Positions 8,201 through 15,714 of a DNA stretch of 64,000 nt are shown in pieces; the stretch's first letter is position 1; each line of letters starts with the position of its first letter. The notes under the pieces are model-generated. The model ran no database searches. It was not told where the DNA came from and saw nothing but the letters and a program-made list of their open reading frames with translations. A program made the translations under genes and the position numbers. This DNA is from Leekyejoonella antrihumi (GTDB taxonomy: Bacteria; Actinomycetota; Actinomycetes; Actinomycetales; Dermatophilaceae). Location: the NCBI RefSeq assembly GCF_007845645.1, contig NZ_VCQV01000007.1:1-64000 (forward strand). Reading direction: 5' to 3'.

Positions 8201-8627
8201 GCGCGACGTTCACGGCGAATTTGTCGAGTTCAACACCTCCCGGTGCCCATGAGGGGACGGCGTCCACGGTGAGGTCGCAGCCGGCGAGTCGGTGCCCGGC
8301 CAGGTCGACGCTGACGCCGATGCTCGCGATCGCGGCCGGCGAGATGGCCTGCACCAGTGCGGGCGGGAGCGTAGCGAGGGGGTCGGCGGCCCCGGCTGCG
8401 GCGATGAGTGCACCCAGCGTGACCTGATGGAGGTCGGCCCGCACCTGGGCGGGCGAGCCGTCCGCTGGGGGCGTGACCTGCACGGCGAGACTGGTTGAGC
8501 CGACGGTCAGGGTGCCGGCGGTGCCCTGCACCTGCAAGGAGAGCCAGGAGACTCCGGGCAGCGTGTAGGCGGTGCCGGGCACCGTCGGCAATGGGGCGGC
8601 GATCGGGGCGGGCATGGTTGTGGTCAT
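5214..8627 (-). CDS. Orphan 1137-residue protein: beta-rich body plus long coiled coil
   Basis: Function not recognised. The start chosen is the ATG at 8627 (MTTTMPAPIAAPLPTVPGTA), preceded by GGAAGGG at good spacing; an in-frame upstream extension has no such support. Residues 1 to about 760 are a monotonous series of short beta-type segments rich in Val, Leu, Thr, Gly and Asp. One stretch is more distinctive: KGIALTDVSLQIGSDFEGVP and VLIVAFNHLSLMDVVETFC. From about residue 770 to 1080 there is an Ala/Gln coiled coil (AQADLASAQADAQTQLQELS). It is broken near residues 900-930 by IAWWNNWYNNLAWYDRAWGW. A final beta-type segment closes the protein (SGGSVTLDADVVFQGTEEQI). No signal peptide is seen. 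The architecture suggests a structural or membrane- or lipid-contacting role, but that is inference. Confidence 0.75.
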   Translation of the reverse strand: MTTTMPAPIAAPLPTVPGTAYTLPGVSWLSLQVQGTAGTLTVGSTSLAVQVTPPADGSPAQVRADLHQVTLGALIAAAGAADPLATLPPALVQAISPAAIASIGVSVDLAGHRLAGCDLTVDAVPSWAPGGVELDKFAVNVALTRTADGTGIDITGTATFAGAGVTLAISRDPAAMGAAAWSLHAGLAAGATLSASAVATAYGLSVPSSLPDLALSGCALDAALDGSAVSFTATSPTQWRVPVGPDGISVGQLAVAFDRTKAGSTGSVSGTVQLAGVNVPVTYAVPGGLTLHATIDTAAPFALIEDVVGAASVGALTLPPELVALTLTDVVLAIDVDKAELSFAATGPGFKRVQAVVRKGTSWGFALGIELDDDYRFSSLSPALTGLDTVHLPDALIVISSFDDTTFTFDELQPEAGTGVSEGVVLDGRLDLSGLGADKFLGEAHLDVKAQIGPSLADLELDAGVGDITITDGVVLKDAKFALHPDPENVSISVSGAVAVTIDSSRLEFIGGVSVVPNGISFFATMKGTWRDPFGAKGIALTDVSLQIGSDFEGVPSIGIAAGLTVGAFQGNAAVSFNSQNPAQSVLIVAFNHLSLMDVVETFCPTEVTADIPSDVQGTLAGVSLENVDLYVVPQDTSIGALNYKQGLRVGGTLHVAGFTATADVEVDQQNGIKAKGSLSPVVVGDVFSLTGTDPKDGPDLDIEVTATAVPKIAFDGQVNLLGVTAGASVSLSDSGFDFRCGGRVFELFSANVHSYGGNLQSGAGFMVHADLQQDFLSDLARRAAAVLQRAGADAQARIAAAQQGVSAAQVDVQRFSASVQSAQADLASAQADAQTQLQELSARVTQAQQALGAIDAQIGTTQAQIQAQRDAAAAQLTDLQQKLAAAQNSVNTLSGQVNGQQAQIDQLNGEIAWWNNWYNNLAWYDRAWGWTELGAEVGWRGTQVAGLELSIQALRGSLAAANGVLQLAQQAVNAALAAQASYPIDQDPRILALQGGQATAQLALQTAQSALAAAQQVTAAAISVASQALTGFQQQLGTATMVLQAANAALTQLNVAIGDVAAVSAYIAAHGLDSLLDVRTASFTGTLDATSGGSVTLDADVVFQGTEEQIHLTYDFHDLAAGAEALAKEVLPALPL

Positions 8628-8874
8628 GGCTGGATTCCCTTCCAGGAGAACGCTCAGTCGAGGTGACCGGGCTGATGGGATCCACGATCCGCCGAAGTTC
8701 GCCCGGAGCCGATGGTGCCGGCACGCCTCCTTGGACGGGGTTGCCCGCACCCCGTCGCGGGGGTGCTGGCACCCCCTCCCGTGACATTTGTCGGGGCGAA
8801 GTGATGACACAGGGCATCCCGTAGGAACGGCCGGCCGGCGGAGTATGAAACGGAGGCGGAACAGAGGTGGTGCC

Positions 8875-9324
8875 GTGGAGCGGACCGATCATGAGCAGAT
8901 CGCCCGCGCGCTGCGGGAGCACCCGGCACGAAAGGGCCTGGCCTTCAACGTTGCGGTGACGATCTTCGCCTTCGCCGCCTTGTCAGCAGGTGTGGCGGTG
9001 GTGGGCAGCACAGATCCGAAAGTGTTGCTGTACAAGGACTGCGCCGGAACGGCGCTGATCGGTGTGGTGTTCGGCTTGTCGGGTGTGCTGATGCCGCGCC
9101 CGGTGGTCAGCGGCATCTGGGCGGTGGTCTACCTCCTCCAGCCCGGTGGCACGGCAGTGATCATCGCGTCCACGACCTTCTCGACGGCATACAACTGGGA
9201 CCGGATTCTGCCGATCCTCGCGTTCGCCGCGGCAATGGTCTGGACGGTGCTCATCATCCGCCACGGCCGACGCGTGGGGCGTCAGGCGGCAACGGCAGGT
9301 GATGGGAGAAGTCGCCCCGCCTGA
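8875..9324 (+). CDS. Small integral membrane protein
   Basis: A protein of about 149 residues with a charged N-terminus and four predicted membrane helices: AFNVAVTIFAFAALSAGVAV, ALIGVVFGLSGVLM, VVSGIWAVVYLLQPGGTAVI and ILPILAFAAAMVWTVLII. It has a basic C-terminal tail. GTG 8875 is preferred because AGAGGTGG sits 4 nt upstream; ATG 8845 is in frame but poorly placed for a ribosome binding site. It is divergent from the 1137-residue gene. No family was recognised; its position at the edge of the envelope-glycan region is the only functional hint. Confidence 0.6.
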   Translation: MERTDHEQIARALREHPARKGLAFNVAVTIFAFAALSAGVAVVGSTDPKVLLYKDCAGTALIGVVFGLSGVLMPRPVVSGIWAVVYLLQPGGTAVIIASTTFSTAYNWDRILPILAFAAAMVWTVLIIRHGRRVGRQAATAGDGRSRPA

Positions 9325-9340
9325 ACGAGTCGGCGTCGCA

Positions 9341-9421
9341 ATTTTCCGCCCGACCCTTCCTCGAGATCGCATTATCTGGTCGTATTTCGCGATTTCGGGC
9401 GAGATGATGCGATGTCGTGCG
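9341..9421. repeat. Intergenic hairpin repeat, copy A
   Basis: About 80 bp nearly identical to 47220-47300. The core TATTTCGCGATTTCGGGCGA is conserved exactly. It is flanked by ATCGCATTATCT and AGATGATGCGAT, which pair with one mismatch to form a stem around the core. It lies directly after the small membrane protein gene and before a decayed acyltransferase. Confidence 0.7.
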
Positions 9422-9539
9422 AGCGTCGCCGATTCACCACGCGAGAACCAACCAGACGCATTGTGCTTTTCAGAGGCAACAGACGTGGTGCAGGTCTTGC
9501 GCCGCGTGACGCACTGGGGGGAGGGCTCTTGTGGTCCAC

Positions 9540-9991
9540 CAGAGCTGAGCCGCACCCCGTCGAAGGGGTCGCAGCCATCTTCGTGTCGGTCGTGGTCATG
9601 AGATCCGGATAGGCGTTGGTGGGTTCGTACTTCGCGAGGCTCTCCGGGATGGAGTTGCCGATCAGCATGACCGAGTGACGCTGCGGCAGTGGGGCGTATG
9701 CCGGTGCGGCAGGAGGCCGGCCACCGCGCCGATGAGTAGCTCGAAGGCTCGCGTGTCCGTGCCGTAGTAGACCCGGCTGGGGTCGGCGGCGGGGATGTAG
9801 AGCGCCCCCATGCGCCATACGGACAAGGCTGCGAGCACCGCGAGGACCCCCGCCACGACGTATCGCTGCCGTTGGGACCCAGCCGTCGCGTCGTCGTCAG
9901 CAGGGAGGTGATGAGGAAGCCGGAGAGCACGAAGAACAGGTCGACACCCAGCCAGCGGCCCGGTGCCTGGCACCCGAGCCGCTCTCCTCAC
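9540..9991 (-). pseudogene. Decayed acyltransferase-3/SGNH protein
   Basis: Reverse-strand fragments in changing frames, in the correct order for an OafA-like protein. First comes GVDLFFVLSGFLITSLL, the conserved first loop of acyltransferase family 3. It is followed by LAALSVWRMGALYIP and SRVYYGTDTRAFELLIGAVA from the distal membrane part. Last is VMLIGNSIPESLAKYEPTNA, resembling the start of the SGNH domain. Large parts are missing and at least two frame changes occur. The neighbour at 10680 has the matching motif ARLYYGTDTRAQALLVGVA, so this may be a dead paralogue. Confidence 0.6.
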
Positions 9992-10052
9992 TGTGGCGGG
10001 GTCGACGGGAGCCGACGTACCGGCCAGTAGACATACCCAGGTACAGGGCGGA

Positions 10053-10058
10053 TAGTAT
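10053..10058 (+). promoter_or_regulatory. -10 box, probable leaderless start
   Basis: TAGTAT ends 7 nt before ATG 10066. It overlaps the alternative ATG at 10057, which argues for the second ATG as the true start. Confidence 0.4.
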
Positions 10059-10065
10059 GCCGCGC

Positions 10066-10593
10066 ATGCCTGTGGATGCCCCTGAGACCCGGACCCTGAT
10101 CCATCTGCGCACGGGGAGCAAGATCTGTGTGATGGTGGCGACCTGCCTGATTGCCGTCGCGATCTACTACTACTTCGTGCCGGTAAGCGTTCAGACCTCG
10201 TCCGGCGGTGTCTTCGAGTGTGGCTCCGCCGCCCACCCGCCGACCTCGTCGTTTCAGAAGAGCGTCTGCGAGGAGGTCACCCATGTCGACCTCTACCGAA
10301 CGTATCTCTTCGCAGCCCTCGGCATCCTGACCGCAGCGCTCGGGTGCTGGTTCTTCGGCGTCGACCGAACGGTCGAGGAGCGCCCGGCGCGAGTGCCCAG
10401 GGACGCGTTCGATGGTGACGACGATGCACCGTTCCGTCGTCGTGCGGCTGAGCGCAGCCGACGTCATGTAAGCACCGCCTGGGACGACGACGACCTCGAG
10501 GATGACCGGCCGGCTCGTCGACCGCGCGGTGACGACGATGAGGACGAGGTGCGCCGTCCCCGTCGGCGCGCGGTCGTCGAACCCGAAGACTGA
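10066..10593 (+). CDS. Two-helix membrane protein with acidic/basic tail
   Basis: 175 residues from ATG 10066 (178 from ATG 10057). Helix 1 is KICVMVATCLIAVAIYYYFV and helix 2 is RTYLFAALGILTAALGCWFF. They enclose a short extracytoplasmic loop with two cysteines (FECGSA and KSVCEE) that could form a disulphide. The cytoplasmic tail is strongly charged and low in complexity (FDGDDDAPFRRRAAERSRRH, DDDLEDDRPARRPRGDDDED). Proteins of this layout are common beside actinobacterial envelope genes and have no established function. It lies 86 nt upstream of the acyltransferase gene on the same strand. Confidence 0.6.
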   Translation: MPVDAPETRTLIHLRTGSKICVMVATCLIAVAIYYYFVPVSVQTSSGGVFECGSAAHPPTSSFQKSVCEEVTHVDLYRTYLFAALGILTAALGCWFFGVDRTVEERPARVPRDAFDGDDDAPFRRRAAERSRRHVSTAWDDDDLEDDRPARRPRGDDDEDEVRRPRRRAVVEPED

Positions 10594-10679
10594 GTGGAGC
10601 GGAGCGCGCCTATCCGTGGTGGTCGAGTGGATAGGCGTTGACAAGGGTGCACTTCGGACTCGATTCACCGAGACTACGT

Positions 10680-12614
10680 ATGCCCCGAAGTCGTGGCCGG
10701 TTCGCGGCCATCGACGGATACCGCGGGCTGTTCGTCATCCTTGTGATGCTCTATCACTTCGGGGTGGCCGCGCTCGCCGGCGGCTGGGTCGGGATCAACC
10801 ACTTCTTTGTCTTCTCGGGTGCCCTGATCACGCGCATGCTGGTCAAGGAGCACAGCCTGACCGGCCGCGTCGCCGCCAGACGGTTCTATGTCCGGCGGGT
10901 ACGCCGGATCGTCCCCCCGATGCTGGTGCTCGTCATCGCCGTGCTGATCCACACGGCACTCTTTCAGTCCGCCGTCCTGAAAAGGCAGTTCGGTGGCGAC
11001 GCATTTGCCACTCTCGGGTTCTTCTTGAATTGGCGACTGATCAGCCGAGGCGACTCCTACTTCGACCTGTTCGGCCAGGTGTCTCCGTTGCGGCATGCGT
11101 GGACCCTCGCGGTCGAGGAGCAGTTCTACGTGCTGGCGCCGTTCCTGATCCTGGCTATCTGCACCTTCGCGATCCGAAGGGGCCGTCGTGCGACGGTGGC
11201 CCTGTCACTGGCAGCCCTCTCGGCGTTGTGGACGGCGCACATCGGCTACCACGGCGTTGTGAGCCAGGCGCGCCTGTACTACGGGACGGACACCCGCGCG
11301 CAAGCCCTACTCGTCGGAGTGGCCATCGGGCTGCTGCTCGGAGTCGACCGGTCAGGCCGCGAACCGGCCCATCTGAGCCGGTCGGCCACACACCTCCTCG
11401 CCTGGGTCGGGCTGCTGGTCTCGCTGTCCGCGATCTTCGTGCTCAGTCCGACGAGCGCCTGGGTCTACAACAAGGGCGGAATGCTGTTGTTCGCCCTCGG
11501 CGCGGGGCTCATGAGCTTCGCGGCGATCGACGAACGCGGCCTGCTGATCAACCGGCTCTTCGGATGGCCACCACTGGTCTACCTCGGACGAATCTCCTAC
11601 GGCCTGTACCTCTATCACTGGCCGATCCACCTCTGGTTGCCGATGCACGCCCTTCCGGGGCTGGTGTCCGGAGCGATTCAGCTCCTGATCACGCTCGTTG
11701 TGGCATCGCTGTCGTTCAGGCATCTCGAACTGCCGATCATGATGCACGGGCTCCGAGGAATCGTCTCCAGCGCTCGGATTCGCCGGACCGTGCCGATGGC
11801 GATTGTCGCGGCGACGATGGCCGGCAGTCTGGCCCTGTGGCAGGGCACGTCGACCTCGCTGGCCACGGTGCCGCCGCTGCGAACCGATCAGCCGGCGTAC
11901 CGAGCCGGCAGCCAACAGGTGCCGTTTGCGCTGGTCGGCGGCTCGGTGGCCGCATCGCTGGTCCTGGGCTGGTTGCCGGGCCATTACCGGGACGAGCACC
12001 TGGACAACAAGACCCTGCTGGGTTGCGACCTGATCGATGCCCCCATGATTCACGACGGCCACGTGGCGACGAGCCCGGCGCCGTGCAATCGCTGGCGCGA
12101 TGGGTGGCCTGCTCACGTCAAGACGGCAGGGGACAAGACCGTCGTGGTGGTGGCGGCCGAGCAGTTCCTTGTCGCGCACCGGACCTCGCAGGGAACCGTT
12201 GAGCCGGGCAGTGCCGGCATGAGCGCACTGATCAGCCATACGCTGACCGCCATGTGGCACAACGCTCAGAAGGCAGGTGCTTCCAGGATGGACGTGGTGA
12301 ACATTCCCTGCCGGCGGATCGACCGACAGCTGTTGGCCCCGTCGCTGCAGTTCTATGCGGCTCTCGGCAGCAGTGACACGCTTGTCGACTGGGCCAACGC
12401 CACCATCCGCAGGTGGGTGGCAAATACGAAGGGAGCCGCCCTGCTCGATCTGCACCACCAGCTGTGCGCCGACGGGTACCACTCGACCATTCACAAGGTC
12501 GACCTCTATCACGACACCGTGCACTTCGCTCCTCGCGGAGCGGCCATGGTCTGGACCTGGCTGGCTCCCGCAATTCGTGACAACGCTCCTCACGCATCTA
12601 CCACCAGAGGTTGA
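10680..12614 (+). CDS. Acyltransferase-3 membrane protein with C-terminal SGNH domain (OafA-like)
   Basis: About 644 residues from ATG 10680; TTG 10638 and GTG 10647 are possible longer starts. Family 3 acyltransferases move acyl groups across the membrane onto surface glycans. The N-terminal domain has about ten helices. It begins with AAIDGYRGLFVILVMLYHFG, containing the conserved His, and later AVEEQFYVLAPFLILAI and LGRISYGLYLYHWPIHLWLP. The C-terminal part looks like an extracytoplasmic SGNH hydrolase-type domain: FALVGGSVAAS near its start and DTVHFAPRGAAMVW with the Asp-x-x-His pair at its end. The block-I Ser is preceded by GG rather than the usual GD. It is followed 3 nt later by a methyltransferase gene, so it probably modifies the same glycan. 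Confidence 0.85.
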   Translation: MPRSRGRFAAIDGYRGLFVILVMLYHFGVAALAGGWVGINHFFVFSGALITRMLVKEHSLTGRVAARRFYVRRVRRIVPPMLVLVIAVLIHTALFQSAVLKRQFGGDAFATLGFFLNWRLISRGDSYFDLFGQVSPLRHAWTLAVEEQFYVLAPFLILAICTFAIRRGRRATVALSLAALSALWTAHIGYHGVVSQARLYYGTDTRAQALLVGVAIGLLLGVDRSGREPAHLSRSATHLLAWVGLLVSLSAIFVLSPTSAWVYNKGGMLLFALGAGLMSFAAIDERGLLINRLFGWPPLVYLGRISYGLYLYHWPIHLWLPMHALPGLVSGAIQLLITLVVASLSFRHLELPIMMHGLRGIVSSARIRRTVPMAIVAATMAGSLALWQGTSTSLATVPPLRTDQPAYRAGSQQVPFALVGGSVAASLVLGWLPGHYRDEHLDNKTLLGCDLIDAPMIHDGHVATSPAPCNRWRDGWPAHVKTAGDKTVVVVAAEQFLVAHRTSQGTVEPGSAGMSALISHTLTAMWHNAQKAGASRMDVVNIPCRRIDRQLLAPSLQFYAALGSSDTLVDWANATIRRWVANTKGAALLDLHHQLCADGYHSTIHKVDLYHDTVHFAPRGAAMVWTWLAPAIRDNAPHASTTRG

Positions 12615-12617
12615 ACC

Positions 12618-13475
12618 ATGGACACCAGTGCTTTCTTCGCCCGGCTCGAGGCCGCATTCCCGGCAGATCCGCAGGACTGCGACCCGATCGACCCGCAGTG
12701 GCAGACGATCGTTGCTGACGTCTCCGGGTTCACGGCGCGTAACGAACTTGCCGTGCTCAACCTCGCCGCGACCTGTATGCCGAGCTCCGAGGCCTATCTG
12801 GAGGTCGGCACCTATAAGGGCCGGTCCATCTGCGCCGCGGTGCAGAACAACGTTGACAAGAGGTTCTACGCGGTCGAGAACTTCCTTGAGTTCGGGATGG
12901 CGGGGCAGCTCGCGCGTGACGAACTGACGAGCAATCTGGAACGTTATGCGGCTGGTTCGGATATACGGCTGGTTGAAGGCGACTGCTTCAAGTTCATGAG
13001 CCGGCCCGGAGCGATCGACCGCCCCGTTGGCGTGTACTTCTACGACGGGGAGCACACCCTGCTGGCCCACTACCTCGCGCTCGCCGTCGTGGAGCCGCTG
13101 CTTGCGGACGAGGCGCTCGTCCTGGTGGACGACGCAACGTGGCCGATGGTGGGTCGCGCGCACGCGCTCTTCATGCGGACCCATCCAGGGTGGCGCGTGC
13201 AAGCCACCTGGGATGCCCGGCAGGTGGAGGATCCCCGGTGGGCGAATGGCTTGCACGCCTTGGTCTTCCATCGAGTAGCAGACCGACCTCGGACGCGGCG
13301 GGTCGATGAGGTGCTCCGGCTTTATGAGACCGGCGTGCAGCGTCACCTCAACAAGGCCGCATGGCGTTGTGCTGCCCACGTTCCCGAACCCGCCAAGGAC
13401 GTCGTTCGAGCGTTCATGGCACGTTCGAGAGCAATCGGCACCGACGCACGTCGACCACCAACTAGCAAGGGCTGA
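12618..13475 (+). CDS. Class I SAM-dependent methyltransferase, tandem copy 1
   Basis: 285 residues, soluble. Motif I is EAYLEVGTYKGRSICAAV near residue 57, with the acidic residue VEGDCF further on. GVYFYDGEHTLLAHYLALAV and ALVLVDDATWPM complete the core, which resembles Methyltransf_24-type enzymes. The acceptor is unknown. The gene starts 3 nt after the acyltransferase stop and 6 nt before its paralogue, so the three form one transcription unit. The next gene is closely related over its entire length (same starting residues MDTSAFF/MDTSAFL). The family assignment is good; a role in decorating a surface glycan is inferred only from context. Confidence 0.8.
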   Translation: MDTSAFFARLEAAFPADPQDCDPIDPQWQTIVADVSGFTARNELAVLNLAATCMPSSEAYLEVGTYKGRSICAAVQNNVDKRFYAVENFLEFGMAGQLARDELTSNLERYAAGSDIRLVEGDCFKFMSRPGAIDRPVGVYFYDGEHTLLAHYLALAVVEPLLADEALVLVDDATWPMVGRAHALFMRTHPGWRVQATWDARQVEDPRWANGLHALVFHRVADRPRTRRVDEVLRLYETGVQRHLNKAAWRCAAHVPEPAKDVVRAFMARSRAIGTDARRPPTSKG

Positions 13476-13481
13476 AAACCA

Positions 13482-14324
13482 ATGGACACCAGTGCTTTTC
13501 TCAGTCACCTGACGGCCGTCTTCCCGGGCGATCCGCAGGATACCGACCCCGTCGACCCCAGTTGGACAGCAATGACCGACGAGGTCGCCGGCTACACCGG
13601 GCCGAACGAGCTGGCGGTGCTGCAGGCTGCCGCCGCGGTTCTGCCCGACGGTGAGGCCTACCTCGAGGTGGGCACCTACAAGGGGCGTTCGGTCTGCGCC
13701 GCGGCGCAAGGCAATGCCGACAAGACGTTCTATGCGATGGAGAACTTCCTGGAGTTCGGCATGACCGGGCAGCAGGCACGAGACGAGCTGATGGGCAATC
13801 TTGAACGGCATGCCGGAGGCGCCAACGTCCATCTGCTGGAAGGGGACTGCTTCACATTGATGGCAGACCGCTCGGTCATCGACCGTCCGGTCGGGGTGTA
13901 CTTCTACGACGGCGAGCACACCCTGCTGTCGCACTATCTTGCCCTCGCCGTGGCGGAGCCGCTGCTCGCCGATGAGGCCCTGGTGCTGGTGGACGACGCC
14001 AGCTGGCCGCTGGTGCAGCGTGCGCACCGGCTCTTCCTGAAGCGCCATCCGGGATGGCAGGTCGTCGCGACCTGGGATGCGCGCGAGGCCAACGACCCGC
14101 GGTGGGCGAACGGGCTGCACGCGCTGGTCTTCCGTAGGCCGAGCTCGCGACACGCTCAGCGGCTGAGCCGGACGGACGAGGTCCTGCGGATCTACCAGAC
14201 TCGGGTCCAGGACCGGCTCAACACCGTTGCGTGGAAGGCCGCCGACCGTTTTCCGGGCTTCTTCAAGGGTGCGGCAAAGGTCGTCCTGTCACGTTCGCGG
14301 GCTATCGGCGACGATGAACGCTGA
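13482..14324 (+). CDS. Class I SAM-dependent methyltransferase, tandem copy 2
   Basis: 280 residues, a paralogue of the preceding gene. It shares EAYLEVGTYKGRSVCAAAQG, ENFLEFGMTGQQARDELMGN, GVYFYDGEHTLLSHYLALAV and RWANGLHALVF. Differences are concentrated in the region after HPGWQVVATWDAR and at the C-terminus, where acceptor specificity might be set. Its last 36 nt overlap the end of the convergent flippase gene. Tandem duplication with retention of all core residues suggests two related acceptors or positions; this is inference. Confidence 0.8.
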   Translation: MDTSAFLSHLTAVFPGDPQDTDPVDPSWTAMTDEVAGYTGPNELAVLQAAAAVLPDGEAYLEVGTYKGRSVCAAAQGNADKTFYAMENFLEFGMTGQQARDELMGNLERHAGGANVHLLEGDCFTLMADRSVIDRPVGVYFYDGEHTLLSHYLALAVAEPLLADEALVLVDDASWPLVQRAHRLFLKRHPGWQVVATWDAREANDPRWANGLHALVFRRPSSRHAQRLSRTDEVLRIYQTRVQDRLNTVAWKAADRFPGFFKGAAKVVLSRSRAIGDDER

Positions 14325-15596
14325 GTCCTCGCCCAGATCGACGCGGGCCTGGTGTCGGAGGATGACCCGGACCAGCCCGACGAGGGCGATCAGCACCGCA
14401 CCGGTCGAGCACACGGCCACGATCTGACCAGCATTGTTGTGCCAGAACAGCGTGATCGCAAGCACTTCGAGGACGATGACGACCCAGGTGAGTGCGCCGA
14501 GCAGCCCCTGGTTTGAACCCATCTCGGAGAAGAGCCACACCTGCGCGAGGGCCCAGGCGATGCCCAGGCCCACGCAGGCCAGGGCGAGTTGGCCGAAGCC
14601 CTTGAACTCCACCCCTCCGGCGATGGTGATCCACAGCGACGGAGAGGTCGCGACGACGGCAAAACCGGTCACTCCGATCGCCACGACGAGCCCGCTCGCC
14701 TTGAGCAGCGTGCGTGCGGCGTCCTTGCTGTGCATCCGCGGCACGATCATGAGGGCAATGAACTGGGTGCCCCAGCAGATTGCCCGCCCGAAGGTGGAGG
14801 CGAGGGCGTAGCCTCCCGAGTCGTGCGTCGACAGGAAGTGGCGGGCCAGCAGCACATCGACGTTGGTCAGCACGATGTAAGCCGCGAGCGTGCTGTTGGA
14901 GCGCACCAGCTCCCGAGCCAGACCGTGCCCGGTGAAGGGGAGCCGACGGATCTGGGCGCGGCACAGCCACGCGCCGGTGAGCATGGTGGCCGTTGCGGCG
15001 GTCAGCATCGCGGCGAACACCTGGGTCACCCCCCAGCCCAGGCCGGCGGAGATCGCGGCCGCGATCAGCCGAGTCAAGGCGGTCATCACGTAGAGCACCG
15101 ACAGCGCACGTATCCGGTGACCGCCAAGGAGAACCCCCTGGAAGCAGCCGGTCAGCAGCATCGGCACGAGCATGCCGCCGAGGAGCACCGCGGCCCACGC
15201 CGACGGGAGATGGAAGGTGTGCGCCAGTGCGGGAGAGACCGCGCATGTCAGCGCGAAGAGCCCGAGCCCGGCGGTGAGTGCCAGGCGTAGACCGTTGGTG
15301 GGATCCAGCGTGTCGCCCGTGCGTCCCGACAGCCTGCGCGCGATCACCACCTGGAAGGCGCCGGCCGGGATGGCGAGCATCACGCCATACGTGCTGAGCG
15401 CGCTGTAGCCGCCGAAGTCGGACGGCCCCAAGGACCGTGACAGCAGCAGCACCATGACGTAGCCGAGGACGTTGGCCGACCCCATCGCGACCCCGAGCAG
15501 CAGACCGAGAGCTGTGCTCGGTGCGGCCGTGTCGGAGGCCGGCTTCGGTGCGCTCACAGGGGCCTCATAGGTTGGTTGGACGGTCCGGGGCGGCAT
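14289..15596 (-). CDS. Polysaccharide flippase-like membrane protein (MATE/MOP superfamily)
   Basis: 435 residues with about twelve membrane helices and a charged N-terminus (MPPRTVQPTYEAPVSAPKPA). The opening LGLLLGVAMGSANVLGYVMV and LSRSLGPSDFGGYSALST match the start of Wzx/RfbX-like lipid-linked oligosaccharide flippases: a helix followed by LGP.DFG.Y. These proteins turn undecaprenyl-linked glycans from the inner to the outer leaflet. It diverges from the AftD-like gene across a short AT-rich promoter region and converges with the methyltransferase gene. It fits as the export step for the glycan made by neighbouring genes. Individual substrates cannot be read from sequence. Confidence 0.75.
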   Translation of the reverse strand: MPPRTVQPTYEAPVSAPKPASDTAAPSTALGLLLGVAMGSANVLGYVMVLLLSRSLGPSDFGGYSALSTYGVMLAIPAGAFQVVIARRLSGRTGDTLDPTNGLRLALTAGLGLFALTCAVSPALAHTFHLPSAWAAVLLGGMLVPMLLTGCFQGVLLGGHRIRALSVLYVMTALTRLIAAAISAGLGWGVTQVFAAMLTAATATMLTGAWLCRAQIRRLPFTGHGLARELVRSNSTLAAYIVLTNVDVLLARHFLSTHDSGGYALASTFGRAICWGTQFIALMIVPRMHSKDAARTLLKASGLVVAIGVTGFAVVATSPSLWITIAGGVEFKGFGQLALACVGLGIAWALAQVWLFSEMGSNQGLLGALTWVVIVLEVLAITLFWHNNAGQIVAVCSTGAVLIALVGLVRVILRHQARVDLGEDSAFIVADSPRT

Positions 15597-15622
15597 CGGT
15601 GACCCGGTCGAGGTGCAATGTT

Positions 15623-15648
15623 ACTGATCAGTTATATACGGGTTATAT
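15623..15648. promoter_or_regulatory. AT-rich divergent promoter with palindrome and direct repeat
   Basis: Between the flippase gene (reverse) and the AftD-like gene (forward). It contains the palindrome ACTGATCAGT, overlapped at its end by the first of two GTTATAT copies spaced 11 bp apart (15631 and 15642). In this GC-rich region the AT content is exceptional and marks a promoter. The direct repeat could be -10 elements or a regulator site. Confidence 0.5.
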
Positions 15649-15714
15649 TGGTTCGCGCATTGACCGACGCGCCGTGCCCGGCGTGAGACCACGACATTCG
15701 CGGAGTTCCACGCC

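Noticed and set aside
11352-14153. A 933-codon open frame on the reverse strand opposite the acyltransferase and methyltransferase genes
   Set aside because: It is complementary to well-supported genes with motifs, its translation has no domain and it lacks a ribosome binding site. Long antisense frames are expected at this GC content.
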